A stretch of DNA of 64,000 nucleotides from Lepidurus packardi. Its lineage: Eukaryota > Arthropoda > Branchiopoda > Notostraca > Triopsidae. Position numbers and translations under genes: made by a program. Numbering within the stretch: position 1 is the stretch's first letter; the number at the start of each line of letters is the position of its first letter. Below the pieces are notes generated by a model. That model was given only the letters and a program-made list of their open reading frames with translations, ran no database searches and had not been told where the DNA came from. The stretch is taken from contig JAKZAN010000001.1 of assembly GCA_023053545.1 (NCBI GenBank), positions 7,584,565 through 7,648,564 of the forward strand. Reading direction: 5' to 3'. Below, one piece after another: positions 46,580 to 60,200 of this stretch.

Positions 46580-47303
46580 TCACTGTCCAATCCAATTTAG
46601 CAAATGGCGAGACCAGTGATGGAAAGTCGCAGGTAAAGCTTTCTTACTCAACGCAGACCATACTAGAAGATCCGCTAAACAAGGGGAGGAGCCGGTCAAA
46701 AACCCGCCCTTGCTTACGGCTTTTTCTACACCCGATAAGACTCGGTGGATATCAATATCATTGCATGCTTCCAATTTGTCTACCCAAGCGTCTATACGAG
46801 CGGAATGCTGCCAACCCAAAGCTTCGTACGTTATTTTCCCTTTCCCGACCCCGATTACCGAATTCTCTAAGTAGCGTGCAACGAACCTGGCAATATTAGT
46901 TTCGCCTAGTATGACTGAATGGTTACTGGAAATATGCAGCTCAGGCTGAGCTACGCTTTTCCAAATCCAGGTGACTCTACCATTACAAGTTACAGGAGAA
47001 TGATTCAAACGAATTCCTGTCAGAGTTGCACGATTTTGGTCTACTGAGGAGTGCCAGTGTGTGGAGAGGGTTAAATCGAGACTTTGCACGAATTGGGAAA
47101 CTAAGTATTGCGCAGCTTTAGGTGGGTTAGCAGGATTAGCGACTAGCACGTAATTGCAATGGCCGTTGCTTAACGGGAATGATAGCTTGGCTTTTAGCTG
47201 ATGTAAATCCAAACAGAGAGCTTCAATACGCTCACAAATAGTATCCAATTTGGCTGCGAATTCCGTCAGTTGCTCATCCTGAGTCTCCTTTTTACCTTCA
47301 TGC
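46580..47303 (-). CDS. AIMP2: AIMP2, scaffold of the multi-tRNA-synthetase complex (5' exon not found)
   Basis: A single exon of 241 codons plus one base from a splice acceptor at 47303 to a TGA at 46580. It matches the C-terminal two thirds of AIMP2: a coiled-coil-like start (KLDTICERIEALCLDLHQL), VLVANPANPPKAAQYL, WIWKSVAQPELHIS, and a GST-C-like domain with GETNIARFVARYL, IDAWVDKL and CLADLLVWSAL. AIMP2 tethers lysyl-tRNA synthetase and other subunits. The exon contains no in-frame Met at all, so an upstream exon ending with two bases of a codon is required; I could not find the expected N-terminal motif between here and FARSA or beyond. See the finding on FARSA splicing. Confidence 0.85.
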
Positions 47304-47454
47304 CTAAACCAGACTTAGAGTTACTACTAAACATGTAAATTTAACACTACAGGATGCACGACAAATAAAATGAACGAACAGAAATTAACAAAAATTGCTA
47401 CAAATCAACCCTTTACAACTGTATTTAAGTTTTGGATATAGAAGGCATGTGTTA

Positions 47455-49312
47455 TTACTTGTCCAAACGACAGATTGGGTTATTGGCAACCATATCGAGA
47501 TTCACTCGAGGGCCTACCAAGTCCCGAATATTATCATAGCCGTATTTAATCATGGTCGGACTAGAAATAAAATACCAATTAGCAAAGAACACAATAAATC
47601 GTTCCCAGAAGTACCGTTCTAGCGATAATCCCCATGCGATAACGACTACATTTTCAGGGAGGCCCATAGGCAGCAGCATCTCTGGTCTAAAAAGGCCCGA
47701 ATTACCCACTTCAACCCACTTCTTTAACCCAGGATGGAAGCTGAAGATTTCCATGGAAGGCTCGGTGTAGGGATTATAGGCAGGTTTGAAGCGCAATTGA
47801 GTCATGCCCAGTTTTTTAAAGAAGGCATGGATTACGCCAATCAAGTCTCCTAAAGTGAGTCCATAATCTGCTACTACACCTTCGATTTGGTGAAATTCGG
47901 CTAAATGCGTCGCGTCTAAAGTTTCGTTGCGGAAGACGCGATCTACGCTAAAATATTTCACTGGACGAAATGTGGGCTCCTGAAAAAAAAAGGAAAATTT
48001 ACGACGCTAATGAGGTGAATAACAAGCTAATAAATGAATAAGAGGTTTACTTGAGCCAGTTTGTAAAGCATGCGGGCACTAACGGCTGTTGTATGGGTTC
48101 GCAAAACATTTTTGGAAGCCTCGTCATGGCTCCATTCACAACCATAGCCTTTGGACCCATAACCCCCTTTACTGTGGACCGTTTCGACGCGCTGAACGTA
48201 ATCTTGGGGCACTTTAGCGAGGTCGGTTTTCGCAGGTTGGCTTAGAAAGAAAGTGTCGTGCGCATCTCGCGCAGGATGCGCTTGAGGTTGGAATAAAGAG
48301 TCGAAATTCCAAAAAGAGCTTTCGACAAATTGGTTCGTGGGCATTTCAGTGAACCTAAAAAGGAGATTAAAAAAGTCTTCGTTTTTGCAAATTAAGAAAG
48401 TTGACTCAAGTTACCCCATTTCGAGAAAGATTTGTCTGAACTCTGCCCGGACCTTTAGCAAGGGATGAAGATGCCCGGCAGGCGGAGGAACGCCTTTAGC
48501 CTCTAAATTGTATGACTTGAAGGTTTTGGTTTTCCAGGAACCTGTGGCAATCATGTCAGGGGTTAAATCAGTCTCAGGCTTCGAGATAGTCGTCGTGAAC
48601 TGTGGTCCAGCTTTCAGTACGTAGCTTTTAACAATTCTGAAAAAAAACACGTTATTGAGATCCTTGACTCTTTGGCATCTTGTTATTTACATTTCTTGTA
48701 CTAGTTTCCTCTTTTTGTAATCTAGGCGAATATTCTCTGGCAGAGGAGTACCCAGTTTGAGTTGCAGAAGGTTTTCTTGCACTTCGTCTTTGATAGAGGG
48801 AACTTTTCTCACAACTTTGGGGCCATTGGGTCCTAACTTATCGACCGCAATCCAACCAGCAACCATGGCTTTCGAAAAGCCAACTTTGGCGTTTGGAACC
48901 GATGTCTATTAACCCCATAAAAGTTTATTTACACTCAATAAATTAATCAAAACAATATGAGAATAAACATGCTATGTTATACCATGATCTGAGCTTGAGC
49001 GATGCCTTCAACTGGGACAGCATTATAGACCAATGCTTCGTGACTTCCTTTGGCTGCAACCTCTTTTCCTTCCTCTGTGAGCTCCCACTGCGAGGAACTT
49101 TTCAGTTCAGCTTGGATAACCTAGTAAAAATGTGTATTCAATATTGCGTCAGACATGTTTTTGCAGTTTACCTCTCCCAGACACTCCAGACTCTTGACAG
49201 CTCCTACAATTTTCTGGTGATCTTCTTGCCATTTCGATGCGAGTTCTAATGTGTTTAATGTCCAACTATCTGCAAGATAATGCAAAATTCTTTCAGCAAG
49301 CTCAGAAGCCAT
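47455..49312 (-). CDS. FARSA: FARSA, cytosolic phenylalanyl-tRNA synthetase alpha subunit
   Basis: Seven exons join in phase on the minus strand: 49172-49312, 48983-49120, 48691-48905, 48415-48636, 48051-48354, 47615-47979 and 47455-47560, giving 496 residues (human 508). It charges tRNA-Phe as a tetramer with FARSB. N-terminal winged-helix modules ([20 protein letters not shown], then [15 protein letters not shown]) precede the class II core: [35 protein letters not shown] (motif 2 region), [20 protein letters not shown] and [17 protein letters not shown] (motif 3 Arg) completed by the last exon. The last intron (47561-47614) is 54 bases and in frame, but the conserved join and its consensus ends show it is removed. 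It is followed 150 bases later by AIMP2 on the same strand. Confidence 0.96.
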
Positions 49313-51210
49313 TTTTTAGCACAATTACGGAGAGTCAACACGACCAGGACATGCCGCGGCAGTGTTGCACTTGACGTAAGAAGCGGGGCTGCCACATTCC
49401 CTGAAATCATTCAAACTCAAAGCTCTTTAATCACTGTACTGCACATTAATTAAAGTTTTAAGAACCCCTTAAATTATTTAGATTCCCTTCGTTTCTGAAG
49501 CCAGAGCTCTTTGTGCATGCCTTGCCACCCCTTTTGTGATGCCGGAATAACTTTCTGAATTAGTTTTGAATTCAATGCGGGAAAAATTGCATGCTAAAGT
49601 TTGAAGTTTCTACAGTACTTACGTGTCATAAAATTGGCTTCTATTTTATTTTTTACCTTCGTCAATATGCATGTGTGCTATATTGCTACTAAGCACTCTA
49701 CTTCATTAATTACATTACGCGTAATTATTTTTACCCTTTCGTTCGTACTTTTATTCGTTTTTTTTCATCATGTTCGAATTTTTTCTTAGCAAGATTAGGG
49801 ACAGGAACGGCAAAGGTGAGACTTTTTTGTCTTACAAGTCCCGATGTAAGGTCAAATGCTGCTCACGTAGCTAGGAAATCGATTAAGCATGTCATGTCAT
49901 TCTCTTTTCTTTCCCGCAATTTCTGTGCGGCCCCTATCGCACAACATTTCCCGAACACAATACATTAGGAATTAAGACGCAGACTAGATAGATAATGTGT
50001 ATTCCAAGCTACAGACACCGAAAACGTCGACAAAGTTTAGGAGCAGCTGGACATTCTGTTTCATAATTTTTTGGTTCATGATTCAATGGCTCCATAATCT
50101 TTAGACAAACAACCTTCCTCCAAATTCTGCCAGCCTAGTCCATGAATAGTAAACAAGTTATTCGTCAAATCGTACACTTTGTACAAACCTGGTCATGGTG
50201 AATAAGAATAAAATTTGACTTAAGAATCGAGGCGTTTTTTCCTAGGGCCGCATCCCGTTTGCTTATTATTTTGCTGGATTTAATAAATTGTAATGACTCC
50301 GCTTTTCGACGTTTTTTCTTTTCTTTATTATGTCTCGTGTATTTTATAGTTATGTCTGGACCCGAGGATGTGTAAAGTATCGGGGCTTTTGTTTAAGCTA
50401 AAATCAGTGCTCCGTGACGCTCTCTACGCCATGGAAGGTTGCAAACGGGCGGGGCAGTGATACGAAGACTGTGTTCGCTCATTTTTGTTTGAAAACGTGT
50501 AAAAGTTTGGTTCAAGAAGATGGCTAAAAAGTTTAAATAAAAACCGTAGAATTGCAACGGGCAGAAAACGTAGAGTAGATACAGGCGGCTATTGCTGTGC
50601 ACAGTGAATTTAAAGGAAATATTTTCGATTCTTCACAGTCGGAAAAGAAGTTGTCCAAAAACTTTTAGTGGTTATCGTACTGGCTTGACGGGGTCAGTAT
50701 TGGGGTGAGGCAAAAAAAGCAACAGCCATTCTGCAATCGCCCACGAAGATCGCCCTAGATCCAAGCCACACGTTTCGGACAGCCCCCAGGTTAAGAGATT
50801 AATAATAATAATAAAAAGCGCTGTCCAAGTATATAACAACGTAAAATGTTTCCAATAAATAAAAAAATCTGCAGGTTACCATGCCTCTTTGTCAATCAGT
50901 CCCCTTGCACACTATCAGAAAGTTTCCTCACAATTGTTCCATAAAATTCAGATGTACATATGTGACCAGTTTTCAAACTCCAAAGAAACTTGGGAAATTC
51001 CTCAAAGCAAGGCTTCGGTTCGCTTCGTCTCTCTCCTCCCCTCTTTGCTCTTTATTTATCCCACCCAGCTTCTTCCCGAACTCCTTAAACTTGGTCAATG
51101 TCACGTGGCAGCACCGTAGCTCAATTATTTAGTTCACAAAATTCAAAAAGCAAGTCTTTCGTTACATGTTTTCCCTTTTTTGCTTCAGGAATAATAATAT
51201 GTTGTGTTCT
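49313..51210. other. Intergenic region between FARSA and the CAAX-protein gene
   Basis: About 1.9 kb, AT-rich, holding the FARSA promoter side and the 3' side of the CAAX-protein gene. No conserved frame was recognised. If AIMP2 has a distant 5' exon on the minus strand it could lie here, but none was identified. Confidence 0.4.
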
Positions 51211-54200
51211 TCACATAACAACGCAGCACTGGCATTTGCCTTTCTTCTTGATCACCACGCGCTCCACTTGGTCTCCATCGTTGGCCGGTACAACAATGCC
51301 ATGTTGAACTTCGACGGCCCCTGGCAAAGGCGATGCTTTGGCCGGTGACGACGGGGAAACGGCAGGCGTGGCGTTGCCATTAACTCCGCCTACGCTTTTA
51401 GTCGGGGAAGACAAAGGCGAACTGTGGTCTGGTACCACTATGGACCGATCCACAATGTCTTCCTCCACACTTTTATCATGCTCCTCAGTGGGCGTGATGG
51501 CTCCGCTTTTCAGCCGTAAGGCATCTGAGATAGGTCGTCCTTCTTTTATGGCTTCGACGATCTCGTCTGCTTCTCGACTCAAGTCGCCGTCTGGCCGAAA
51601 AGGGTTGTCCTGTCCGGACTCCGCACTGCCGAAAAGAGAACAAAAACCAATCAATACTCGTTCACGAAGCTTCTTGTTCCACTTCAATCGTAAATACCAA
51701 CGAGTAAGATGAATTACGGGATAAAATTGTACTTAAACAAACCTGTTTGAATCGTTTCTTACCATTCCGCCTACCACTGAATAATGCCCCATACTTTTGG
51801 GAGGTATTCGGAACCAAACCTAACAGTGTTATTGCTACTTGGTCTGGTGAAGCACTAAAACTTCCAATCGAAACGCAAAGACCAAGGCGGGATATCGCTG
51901 TCACAGAAACAAGCTAATAATCAAAACAAGCTAAACAGGCCAGGACACCTTGTTCATTAAGCCTGCATAAAACCTTGTCCCTGCCACTTTTTCCCCTACA
52001 TAGTGCGTCAGGGTGCATTGCTTCGGCCCCAGACCGTCAAACGGGCTACCAAGGCGCGCTAGCCAGCAAGAACACCGGCATGATGACGTCAGAGCGTCGT
52101 GTTCGTTATCGATTGAAGCTTTCTCGACGACAATCGTCCGCGCTTTTCTTATATCTCTCCTTAAGGCCAACTCTATCAAACCTATAGACATTCTCCAACA
52201 TGTTACTTTCTTCAAAAAGAAAGAAAACACGTTACCTAATCGTAATCATAATCATAGACTAACAACAACGAACGCGGCAATCAAGAATGAGGACAAGCAG
52301 ATACACACACCTAGGGCTGTGGAGTTCCAGAATGTAATAAAGTAATCCTCCGTGAGTAGTCATGGCATTTCCGTTTGTAATAGTTTTCCTCCTCTGTGCC
52401 AATTAAGTTTTTTCGTTTAACCTTCCTCACAGCACAAGAACCGCAATTTCGGAAGAGAACACGGTAACTACAACGATGCTTGCTGTGCGAGATTCAAAAC
52501 GTCAACTAGACAAGAGGTTGCTCGTGGATCACTACGAGACGGGAGCGGGCCGGTACCGGCAGTTTATTTTTAGGGCAAAACTGAAATTGTTAGAGGGCTC
52601 ATTGCCAAAACGTCAGCGGTGGGCTGTGGCCCCGCAAGAGGTGTGGTTTGGGTCCATAACAACAGCGCTAAAATAGAAAAAAAAAAACTTCGTGTCCAAT
52701 CAATTAGCTTTAATGATGAAGACTTCCGGACCAAGCTGGGCGAACTGGAGAGGAGTTTGGGGATAAAGCTTCACTCCGAGCTGTAAAGATAAACTTGGGT
52801 CTTTGAAACTGTCGATTCCCACTGTTATTTCCAACGTTCCTTTCCTTTCCTCTTCCCTTCCCTCCCCACTCGGGCGCAATCGCGTCTTCCAAATATACGG
52901 CTTTCAATGGCTTCTTATATACCTTTTACCTTGCCTGCCAAAACACTCTCAATGATAACATTAGCTAACGTATATACGAAGGCGCACATTTCTGTGCAAA
53001 ATTCGCGAAACTGCGTGGAAGACCACTCCAGAACAACCAACCCCACTTAAACCCGAGGCGAGGCAAAACTTGCCAATTGTAACCTCACTACAGATCTTAC
53101 TTTTCATATTTGAAATTATGAGAAGAACCTGGTTCCCGTGCAATTTGCCTAACGTAAGTCCTTAAGCCAGAAGCCAGGAGGAGAATAATCTTGTTCTACA
53201 CCCCATTCAATACCTGTAGTAACGAAAGTGGAACGTTCGCCATAAAAGACATTAACTTTTCAGAATTACAATATTCGTGAACCAGGAATTCATTGTTTTA
53301 ACCTACATTCATCATGCCACGCAATTAAACCTTCATGTAAAAAATATAACATCCAATTTTCCTACACCTCGTTCACAAGTGCCGTGCATTTGCCGTACAA
53401 GTGCGATGCACCCATACATTTAATGTTAACCTGGCAAATTTTATTTCCGTTTATGATGGCTCTTGCACAACAGCCCCTCGTGATTTTCCTAACTTATGAG
53501 CCCACACACGTAAAACAGGTTAAATAGATGTACACAATTTGGTATCAGTTATGCTAAAAAAAGCTAAATTCGAAAATAAAGTGCATAGTTATGCTTCTGC
53601 TTTTATTGTTTTCGCTTAATCTCGAGTATAATTTCCACGAATTTGAATGCCTGTAAGAACTTAACGGTATACAAGAGCAAGGGTGTAAAAAATCAGGCAA
53701 CCGATAAAAGGAGGCGGGAGTTTCGCAATGCTGGGTGCCCCGTGTGGGCTGCAAACGCATGCTCGGAAGTAGAGTATTTGTTGTCCCACGTCATCGCTCA
53801 TGCTGTCTTTGAACGTGTCCTTGGACGGAAATTTCTCTCCTTTAACCTGTTTTCCCATCGGATTCGCTTTCTGACACTGCCTTTCTGAACCTATCGGGCC
53901 AAAAAAAGGTCAGCCATGCCCAATACTCCACCTTAGTCTTGGCGTAATTTAACTAGTGTCTAAAACAGATGAATTTTCAACTTTATATTGTTGCCTGGTT
54001 GTCTTCTGTCCCTCTCTCCCAAACGAAGAAGTTTGCCTTTGCTTGCAAGGATGGAAATAGCTGCTGATGTCACGCTACTGCTGCTGTCTTCTCACGTCTT
54101 TAAAAAAAAAAAAATTGGCCATCACGCAGCCGCGTCGTGGGAGATTCGCGATTAAAGCCATTAAAACAACTTGTTTCCTTTTAATTTCCCAGGAAAAACA

Positions 54201-57200
54201 TGACACGATTTATGGCTAGAAAATCATAGCAAATTAAGTACCTTATTTGGCGGTCGTAGGCTGAAGGCGTGGTTTCTTGAGCCATGGCGGTAGTCGGACT
54301 GGGAAGGAGGTGACTGAAAGATACAAAATCGCCGTCGTCCACTGACTGCTCCGAAGGTTCTGGCGAACTTAAGGTCAATGGGCGTTCCGATTCGTAAAAC
54401 GTGACCCTTACACGGGACAAGGGTCGACTCACGCCAGTTTCATGACTAAAACGATAACAAAAACCAGAAAAAAAAAATTATATTATATTACTATCAGAGT
54501 TTGAAAATTATATTATATTACTACCGGAGTTTGAAAATTATATTATATTACTACCAGTACCAATTCAGAGTACTGCAAAAAGTTTTCAAAAAGAGTCGAG
54601 CTGGTTTCAAAGAGCTCAAAACACGTAGCTAATGAGACTCGATGAGACTCAGCAGGCAATAAAAGCGCGCAACTCCATAAATACAATCGTGGCAGGATTT
54701 TCCGTGTGCAAACTTCCGGGAAAACGGAAATCACGAGCACGGACTACTGCGTGACTTTTGGGTAAGTGCACTTGAAACCTAAAGCGGAACGTTCTCTTAT
54801 GAAAATTTCCCAGAATTCACGAGCAACGACTCGTTCGGCAGCTCACGTTAAGCGTTTTTCGAACTTCGCGCGACCGCTTTCGTGTTTACCATGAAGGTGT
54901 AGGGGTGGCACAGGAGGCAGGGATGCTGGCCATCCTGTTCCACATCCAGTCATGGGCACACAAGAGTGAACGCACACAGCATTCGCCACGAAATACTCAA
55001 AATTGCCCCTTTATAACAGTTATGCGTTCACATGTTAAGTCGGCGTGATTCCTTGGAACAGGGAATTATGCAGTAGTGCACTTTCACTTGTGGCCTCAAT
55101 CTGTGAAAAGTTGCGTGTATCTGTGCTATGGTTGGATGCAAGAAAATCGGGTCCGGTTCTCAATCACTGCTCTATGCAAATGATGTCCGGAGCCGGATAG
55201 GACGAGATGAGATGGGAAGATGCACCTAGTAAAGTTTCACCGGCACCGTTTTCGCGTTTAGCATCACGTTTTCAGGTGGTGCCAGCTATATTTACCTACA
55301 TGCTAGCCCAGCATCTCTCGGGAAATCCACGCCCAATTTGCCCATCTCTCTCTTTCCCCGACCCCCTCTTTATGTCTCTATCCGTAAACGCTTCGCTCTC
55401 TTCACTTCGTTCCTGCATATATAGCCCCCACCATTGAACAAGACAGGCTATCGCGCCCGGACAGTGATTACTCGCCATAACTTATTTTTCAAGATACTCT
55501 TAGATTTGGCTTATCGCGTGACAATGGGAATCCTGTTGTCGTTTCGTGATTTCTCAAGTCGCGCCCTTCGCCGACCGGTGACAACGCTAAAAATAACCCA
55601 AATTCAAAAATTCGGAAGATGGGGTGTGGAACAAAATCAATTTCTAAGAAACTAAAATCTGAAGAAAAAAAGCTACGTGCTGCCAATCGCAAAATTTCGC
55701 CCAAGATCTCAGCGTCACGCCTATCACTTTCCAACGGTATTATACCATGGATGTTGTTCGGTTCTGCATGTCTAATTTTCGGCTTTAGGGGCCTTTCGCG
55801 TTTGACTTGCCCTATACAGATATCCCTCCTGCATTTGCAATTCGAATGGGCTGGGCTGGTATTATTGCTGGCTGTTTTGTCCCCAATTCGACTGAAATAT
55901 CAAACAGCATCCCGAACCTATGGAAACCGATGTCATCTTTTACGCATGCGGTTTCGTTTTCTATACTCTAGAGCACGTAATTAGTTCCTAGCGTCTTTTA
56001 ACAAAAACATGTACGGGGGGGGGGGGGGGGGATGTGAAGCTGTCTGTTACTGAGTTGGCATTAATTAACGTTAAATAACGTGAGTCAGAAAAGACCCACG
56101 CGCTAAGCCAAAGAAAAGGTCACACATTCTAGGCAATATGGAAAGCGTGGGCGTGGCTCGCATGGCTGAACGAACCTAATGAATTACGACATATCATTCA
56201 TGTCGTGCAGAACGCATCTGCACGGAAATTGGCAGTATATATGATAGAACTGAAACAGAATAGGATTGAAGTCAGGCGTGGCACTTACATTCCCCATCCA
56301 GCGCTGGAAGAATTCGTCTAAATGAATCCAATCCTACTGTAGACCGTCACAGAAAATCAGAGGGGTTCCAGCCACGATAGTAGTAAAAAGCCAGCAACAC
56401 AATTTCCACTCACTCAACTAATGCCAAGCCAAGACAGAAACGACCAGCTGCCCTTCGAGCGTTGAACAAACGCGGAAGCTCAAGCCCAAGCCAGAGGCAG
56501 AGAGCAGACGGAATAATACGTTATTTCGCTCGTGCTTCCTTCGCCTTAAACTTTGGGTTTGGGTTGGGTTTCGGCTTTAGAGCTGTAAAAAGACTACGGC
56601 ATTGCAGTGCAGCGGCACCAAAGGCAAACATCCAGGGAGGACGTATGGGAAACGTAAAGAAGAAGCCAAGGGGAATTAATGACCTGGAATATATCCACCG
56701 TTGAATGGTATCGCCACCTAGCGATTTTCGCTGAAAGCTTCTAGTTGGCCACGGCGTAGCGTCATCCTCAGATCGGTCTATTAGCTCACATTCTCGACGG
56801 GGACTCGACGAAAGTGCGCTATGAGAGACCGCGACCACGACCACAAACGTACTTCTTTTGGTACGATTTACTGCCTTCTAGAACTGGAGTAGCTCGTGTG
56901 TCACATATGACACAAACCCTTCAAGGAAAGGAGGAAAAATAAAACGGGATGGAAGATTTAGGGGTAGGAGACAAAATTATCTTAGTAGTTCTCCGAATCC
57001 TTCTTACAACCCGCGCGGTGAAAGATTACTAGTTTCGATTTGTAAGTAGCGGTTTGGAGGCTGTCGTCTTCTTTAGCTTCCGTTGACTCTTTGTCCGGAT
57101 AGATTAACAATAAGACATAGATCAATTCAACTGCCATCATGGCGACTCTTTGACCTTTCGCCGTATAATTTCAATCGGAATGAAAGTCGGAAGCCATGCA

Positions 57201-60200
57201 TCAACCAGATTAGTATCGCGTTTTTACTGCCAAAGAGGAGACGTATACCAAAAAAGGCAGGGTTTTTTCTTCTTCATAGAACAGAACAAAAGACAAAGTC
57301 CGGAAGAGACAACGGGAGGTATTCCATCACTCGTCACGCACAACGTTGGCGCTTATGACCACTCGTCATATCGTATAGCTTCAGCTAAGCTAGCCTTGCT
57401 ATGTAGTGAAACAAAAATAGAAAATATAAATGAGACTAAAAAATTAACGGTTGACTTACGCCAATCGAATCGCCGCCTCGTCTTCCGGCAGGGGTGTGGA
57501 AGTAATCAGGGCACTATTCCCACGAAACAATGATGTGCCAGCTGCCGTGGAAGCTGAGGGGCGTGACCTATTGCAACTCCGACTCCAACCCACCCCTTTA
57601 CTGGGTGCTTCTTCCAAGACAGGACTGTCGTAAACCAAGGTTTCCACCATAGAGCCTTTCGAGCTTCCAAAAGACACCCTGCAATTAAAAGAAACAGCAG
57701 AATCTTTAATTACTATAGCGTTAAAAAAAATATACATATAATAATAGGAAATATGATACTGCTTTTATAACTTCCAATAAAACGGCAACCGGTTTTATCC
57801 GGGTTTTTTTCTATTGTTACAAGTTCGGCATTTTTCTTAAAGGGTTGGCCATGCGTCTCCCACTCTCCTTTGATGGCTTACAGAACCTTCAGCAGTCAGC
57901 AACCTTTGCTCTGAGTCAGCAAGAAGGATGCAAATCACACCTGCCTCTAGCTCTAGCTAACCGAGGCTGAGGAAGCATGAAATACCTTTAACCTTTAAAC
58001 AGCTTTATGTTCGTAGATACCGTTGCTGAAGTCTTCATTCAGCAATTCTATAATAACTCACACTTCCAGTAAGGAAACGAAATAACCCACAAATAGACTA
58101 CGAGCAAAAAAAAACAGTCACAGAAACCAGGCGGAAGTCACGGAATATTAGACACCGGAACGCTTCATTGCTTCTCCAGCTTATTTACAGCCTATTCACT
58201 CTCCAGTCGTTCGTATCGAAAATCACTCATAACACACCCTAAACCCACAATGACCCCAAATTGACAGGCTGCGTGGGAGTACGTACTGTACCTCAGGACT
58301 CAGGACCTTTACTCAATGTCTAGTTAAGTACACACAAAACCTAACCTTATCCAAACACCTGATCTTGCACGCACGTGTGTATAAAACTTAATGGAGGAAC
58401 CATGCACAAAGGTACTTAAAGTAAGTAAGAAAATCAGGTGGAATGGAACACAAATATGTGTTATTTCAACCTAGCTTCGTTTATTTGACACTTCGTAAAA
58501 ATGGACTATCTGTTAAAGTGTAAAATCTTATTACTGCAGAGTTCATGCTTATGACATTAACGACTGTTCTAAATGTACCCTATCAATTCAAAGCCTGTTG
58601 ATCTTTTTCTTTCGCAATACAGCTGTTTTTTTCTTTCTCTTCACATTCCAAGAATCGTATCATCACTTTATTAAATCCGTAAGCAAGCTCGATGTTTTCG
58701 AGCGTTTTCTTTTCCTCCCAGATGTCGCAAACAGGAAGAAATCGATATATCGACGGCAGAACGGACTACCGTTACGTTGGCATTTCCTACAGGCCTGCCT
58801 GTGCTTGCAATGTCATAAGATTTTAATCATGCAAGTGACTCGCAAATAATACGCCTCGCGGCAAGAACCAGATTGCAGTACGAAATTACTGTCGTACATT
58901 TTTTACGACAGCTGTGAAACTATTTTCGATTACAGATTCTTTTGGCAGATAAGGGAATTAAACAAGAGTCCTCCCGTGCCTTGTGGGGAGGTAAGGACCT
59001 TGGAGCAAGTAGGTGCGCAGGGATCAGGTTGCATGCGGGACCTCAACCGCAATCATATTTATTGTATTCTTGCGTGGCATTATACTCGCAGCTCTTCCCA
59101 CGTTAAGCACATGCAAAAGAACCCCCCCCCCCCCATGCTGTGTTAGCATATACGAGATTCAGATCGATTTACGATCCCCTAGAAAATCGCCTAGCTTTGT
59201 TAAATTAAGTGAAGAGATGAAGGGGGGCTTCTGAAAAGGCCCCTGTGAATAGCACGGCAAAATGAAGCTGTAACTTTCTCCTTTTTTGACAAGCTTATAC
59301 GAGAATCCAGTACATATACAAAAGTGTATATAATACAAGTATATAAGCTCTAGAATCAATAATATGCTCCCCTTTTGCTCAGCTAAAACTTTCTCTGAGT
59401 TCTAATTTCTCCGGCCCGTATACAAAAGGCTTTTGCCCTCTCGTGCAAAACTTTGCGAAATGCCTTGGCTAAAATTAGCTTTTCCTAGAATGTCATGCAA
59501 GCAGAACTGCAAACAGCTTCTCCACAAGTCGCCAAACAATTCCTCGTACCAAACTGCGCCTAACTTTCGGATATAGGTCGTAAGTCAGATTTACGAACAG
59601 ATGGTAAATTTTACATCCCCTAAATCTTTCCCACCCCTAACTCTGGAAATATCCCTGCTTCTCCTCTTTTGCGCCGATCTGTTCACGTCACGCGTCACGT
59701 GCGAGCCAGAAATGAGGGTGAATACAGAGGGTGATGAGGGGTGAGTCATGGCGCACTTAGGTCTTATGGAATAGGTCCCCCTTGCTTGGACTCATTCTTC
59801 ATCACTACAATAGCTGCCTAAAAAGACGATGCAATACCAACAATAAGCTCATGTTACCTTTTAAGGTGGGTGTGTTTAGTAGTACGAGTAATAGGACGGT
59901 CTTCCACACTTCCGGGTGTCGGCGCTAAGGATGCAGATGTCGACGTAAAATCACCCTCGGCCGCATCTTCTTCTTCAACACTCTCTCCGATCACTCCTAG
60001 ATCTCTCGAAATATTGCTTACTGTACTGGCATAGCCACTTGACTCGGTTTTCCCTAGAAAGGACAAGGTTTCAGCTTCGGTCCCACCATGCCCATTTTGC
60101 CCCGTTTCGAACGATTCTTGCACTGGACTATGGAATGCTAAGGAATAGGAGGAGGATGTGCAGGAGGACGATTGTTGCGACGCAATCGAAGCGCCGATAG

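Noticed and set aside
47561-47614. Reading the 54-base stretch near the end of FARSA as coding
   Set aside because: It is open in frame but has GT-AG ends, is rich in Phe and Trp, and interrupts the conserved LSLER-PTMIKYG join, so it is an intron.
55619-55984. Plus-strand open frame starting MGCGTKSISKK, resembling a myristoylated protein
   Set aside because: It lies in an intron of the opposite-strand CAAX-protein gene, its later residues look random, and no splice or homology support is seen.
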